NCBI RefSeq assembly: GCF_029975155.1
Contig: NZ_JARKPQ010000156.1
Coordinates: forward strand, 1 to 37,702
Direction of reading: 5' to 3'
Length of the DNA: 37,702 nucleotides
Source: Propionicimonas sp.
GTDB taxonomy: Bacteria > Actinomycetota > Actinomycetes > Propionibacteriales > Propionibacteriaceae
The notes beneath the pieces were generated by a model. The model saw only the letters and a program-made list of their open reading frames with translations. It was not told the origin of the DNA and made no database searches. Shown here piece by piece: positions 35,153 to 37,702 of this stretch (its first letter is position 1; each line of letters opens with the position of its first letter). The position numbers and the translations under genes are program-made.

Positions 35153-36127
35153 TCAGCCCATGCCGAAGCCGTGGACGATGTTGTCGCAGTGCGGGCAGGA
35201 CTGGCCACCCTTCATCTGCATCTCGATGCCCTTGGTGGGGACGAGTTCCCTGCGCGGGTGGCCGGGGACGTCGTAGACAACTCGCCAGCCACCGTCCGGT
35301 CCGAGCCCGGCGGCCATGCGCTCGCAATGCGGGCAGACCGGCTGCTCGGCCATCGTCACCGACGAACCGGCCTCGGTGATCGCGTCGAGGTACATGGTGT
35401 CGGTGCGCGGGTCGACGACGACCTCGGCGAAGTCCGACAGCGCGGCGAACCGGTGTAGCGCGGTCAGCCGCCACTTCGTGTGGTCGACCAGCAGCATGGG
35501 ACGGTTCGAGGAGGCGATCATTGCCTGCTTGACCTGGGCGACGGCGTCGTCGGGGTGGAAGCACTCGTTCCGGCTGATCCCCGCGGCCTCGATCACGCAG
35601 TGGTCGGCCCGCAGCGCAGAGATCATGTCGAGCGCCGCCCGTCCGACGAGGCACTCATCCGTCGCCTGGTACTCTCCGCCGGTCAGCAGGAGCCGCAGCT
35701 GCGGCTTCCGCTTCAGCTCGGCGGCCACCAGCAGCGAGTGGGTGATCACGGTCAGCGGCGCATCCGGCAGTGCCCGTGCGGCCATCACCGAGGTGCTGGA
35801 GCCGTCGAGGAACACGGTGCTGCCTGGCTGGAGCAGCTTCACGGCGGCCTCGGCGATCGCAGCCTTCTCCGCCGGGTGGTCCTGCGCGCCGGCCTTCGCA
35901 CTGTCCGGCGGGGTCCCGGCGGGGGACACGAGCCCGCGCTGGGAGCGGTTCACCAGCCCGGCCTCTTCGAGTGCGCCGATGTCGCGGTAGATGGTGACGC
36001 TGGAGACGCCGGTCTCGTCGGCGATCTCCTCGACGCTCACCGGGCCGCGCTCGGCCACCAACTCGGCGACCCGGCGCCGACGATTGCGAACGGTTCGCGC
36101 TGACGAACGGCCCACTCCGCCTGCCAT
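35153..36127 (-). CDS. DeoR-type transcriptional regulator with a two-CPHC C-terminal tail
   Basis: 324 residues. An Arg-rich start precedes a DeoR winged helix-turn-helix (about 18-65: RVAELVAERGPVSVEEIADETGVSSVTIYRDIGALEEAGLV). The sugar-phosphate-isomerase-like sensor domain (about 85-250) has VFLDGSSTSVMAARAL, TVITHSLLVAAEL, LLLTGGEY and MLLVDHTKW. After the normal end comes a tail of about 65 residues with CPHC at 265-268 and 311-314, a spacing that could bind one Zn2+ or similar metal. I know no DeoR protein with this tail. ATG 36127 has AAGGAG. It lies 39 bases after guaB1 and upstream of the leader/membrane protein unit. Confidence 0.9.
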   Translation of the reverse strand: MAGGVGRSSARTVRNRRRRVAELVAERGPVSVEEIADETGVSSVTIYRDIGALEEAGLVNRSQRGLVSPAGTPPDSAKAGAQDHPAEKAAIAEAAVKLLQPGSTVFLDGSSTSVMAARALPDAPLTVITHSLLVAAELKRKPQLRLLLTGGEYQATDECLVGRAALDMISALRADHCVIEAAGISRNECFHPDDAVAQVKQAMIASSNRPMLLVDHTKWRLTALHRFAALSDFAEVVVDPRTDTMYLDAITEAGSSVTMAEQPVCPHCERMAAGLGPDGGWRVVYDVPGHPRRELVPTKGIEMQMKGGQSCPHCDNIVHGFGMG

Positions 36128-36166
36128 GGCCTCACTCCTTCGTCGGCGATTCTAGTCCGGCGCGCC

Positions 36167-37702
<1,536 letters not shown>

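Overview
The window is high-GC DNA with dense, mostly overlapping genes, frequent GTG starts and very short intergenic gaps. Gene content and order point to an actinobacterium (Actinomycetota): lipB-lipA-DUF4191, pepA/gcvT, DUF3043, an ErpA-type protein, ctaC-ctaD-ctaF with the actinobacterial CtaF subunit, and a GuaB1-type protein. The order partly resembles the Mycobacterium tuberculosis Rv2194-Rv2220 region as I remember it. A propionibacterial-type lineage is plausible but cannot be proven from this sequence.

Layout: (1) 1-7113, minus strand: sucB (E2 acyltransferase with two lipoyl domains), lipB, lipA, a DUF4191 membrane protein, an ABC-F ATPase and a partial membrane protein. This is a lipoate-supply and 2-oxoacid dehydrogenase block. 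(2) 7179-10746: a small frameshifted gene, a FAD oxidoreductase and leucyl aminopeptidase pepA. (3) 11011-14250, plus strand: an iron-type alcohol dehydrogenase, a GcvT-family protein and an aldo/keto reductase. (4) 14502-22047: a complete histidine-degradation operon, hutH-hutU-M20 amidohydrolase-hutF-hutI, every junction overlapping by 1-4 bases, with a divergent IclR-type regulator and a palindromic candidate operator. (5) 22176-27205: an aldo/keto reductase, then a PadR regulator/ABC ATPase/FtsX-type permease operon behind a long inverted-repeat operator. (6) 27356-30557: small conserved proteins, DUF3043, a degenerate glycerate-kinase-like protein and an A-type Fe-S carrier. (7) 30620-33578: ctaC-ctaD-ctaF, cytochrome c oxidase subunits. 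(8) 33872-36127: a DeoR-type regulator with an unusual two-CPHC tail, then an AT-rich promoter-like stretch, a 5' hairpin, a 30-codon leader ORF and a frameshifted polytopic membrane protein. (9) 36167-37612: a GuaB1-type GMP reductase/IMPDH-family enzyme with CBS domains.

Two things stand out. First, at least five families of short palindromic repeats are scattered through the window. They occur not only between genes but also in frame inside genes: the ABC-F ATPase twice, the lipB N-terminus, the M20 amidohydrolase and the hutH C-terminus. Second, the DeoR-zinc-knuckle regulator / hairpin / leader peptide / membrane protein cassette is the best candidate for an uncharacterised regulated system. 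Two genes (7179-7515 and 33872-34856) are each broken by a single extra base in a short homopolymer, which is either recent decay or sequence error.
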